A stretch of DNA of 23,803 nt from PXAP01 sp964520585 (lineage in GTDB: Bacteria; Bacteroidota; Bacteroidia; Bacteroidales; PUMT01), in the NCBI GenBank assembly GCA_964520585.1, contig CAZFOO010000054.1, positions 1-23,803 of the forward strand. The letters are read 5' to 3'. Shown one piece after another: positions 23,590 through 23,803 of this stretch (positions are counted from its first letter, which is position 1; every line of letters begins with the position of its first letter). Made by a program: the position numbers and the translations under genes. Under the pieces are notes generated by a model, which ran no database searches, had not been told where the DNA came from, and saw only the letters and a program-made list of their open reading frames with translations.

Positions 23590-23803
23590 TCGAATAAAAT
23601 AGGTTTATCAAATTAATATTCAATTATTTACTAAAGCATGGTATTCGTATTCAGTATTCCACTCGGATGGATCCCCCTGTTTTATTCATATTATTTTGTG
23701 AGACTTTAGTGTCATGGGGATTCATTCGTATAAAATATAGTTAATAAACTGTTTAACAATGTGTTAATAATGCATGGTTCGGTTATTTTGCTTTTCAATC
23801 CAT
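23590..23803. other. Upstream region of the GH109 gene, nothing recognised
   Basis: These 214 bases run to the window edge. A promoter for the GH109-type gene should be here; TTAATTTG (about 20 bases before the start) is one base off the consensus -7 element but has no partner. No gene is seen. Confidence 0.3.

Noticed and set aside
1..23803. CRISPR arrays, tRNA or rRNA genes, insertion sequences, phage genes
   Set aside because: No regularly spaced repeats, cloverleaf-like segments, transposase or integrase motifs were recognised on either strand.

Overview
This window most likely comes from a Bacteroidota chromosome (an environmental Bacteroidales- or Cytophagales-like lineage; this is inference). 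It is AT-rich between genes and mostly lacks Shine-Dalgarno sequences. It carries families typical of the phylum: DUF4833, GH109 with a twin-arginine leader, a TIGR02943-like sigma factor, a periplasmic YceI protein and an OmpA protein with a coiled-coil linker. No rRNA, tRNA, CRISPR array, insertion sequence or phage gene was found. All genes except two (D-lactate dehydrogenase and a ceramidase-like protein) lie on the minus strand.

Layout from left to right: the 5' end of a thioredoxin-like exported protein (1-135). Next is a minus-strand run that is probably one operon, read GH15 glucosidase/trehalase, 47-aa membrane protein, DUF427 protein, 6-phosphogluconate dehydrogenase, glucose 1-dehydrogenase-like SDR, RclA/mercuric-reductase-like flavoprotein (6620 down to 516). 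GH15, glucose dehydrogenase and 6PGDH together suggest an oxidative glucose route that makes NAD(P)H, but the 6PGDH gene carries two in-frame stop codons and looks recently inactivated. A separate stress-type operon follows, read ECF sigma, zinc-finger anti-sigma, AhpD-like peroxidase, STAS-like protein (9181 to 7275), with repeat structures upstream of it. A 43-aa membrane-protein ORF lies beyond it.

From 11874 to 9425 there is a cysteine dioxygenase gene, 7 bases from a group II PLP decarboxylase, followed by a 53-codon ORF. The first two genes predict cysteine -> cysteine sulfinate -> hypotaurine. The 53-codon ORF is a truncated paralogue of the OB-fold membrane protein encoded at 13461-13934.

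From 12061 to 17437 are envelope and stress genes: DUF4833, YceI, OB-fold protein, DsrE, an Omp85-type barrel and an OmpA protein. An aldehyde dehydrogenase (17682-19067) and a D-lactate dehydrogenase (19370-20377) diverge from a 302-base region. That region holds a perfect 12-bp inverted repeat with widely spaced arms and an FNR/CRP-like palindrome. The right end has a membrane-anchored ceramidase-family protein convergent with a GH109-type oxidoreductase-fold glycosidase.

The items most worth a second look are the hypotaurine gene pair, the doubly interrupted 6PGDH, the truncated OB-fold paralogue, the sigma/AhpD/STAS operon and the aldehyde/lactate dehydrogenase control region. I did not find convincing evidence of a wholly new defence or mobile system.
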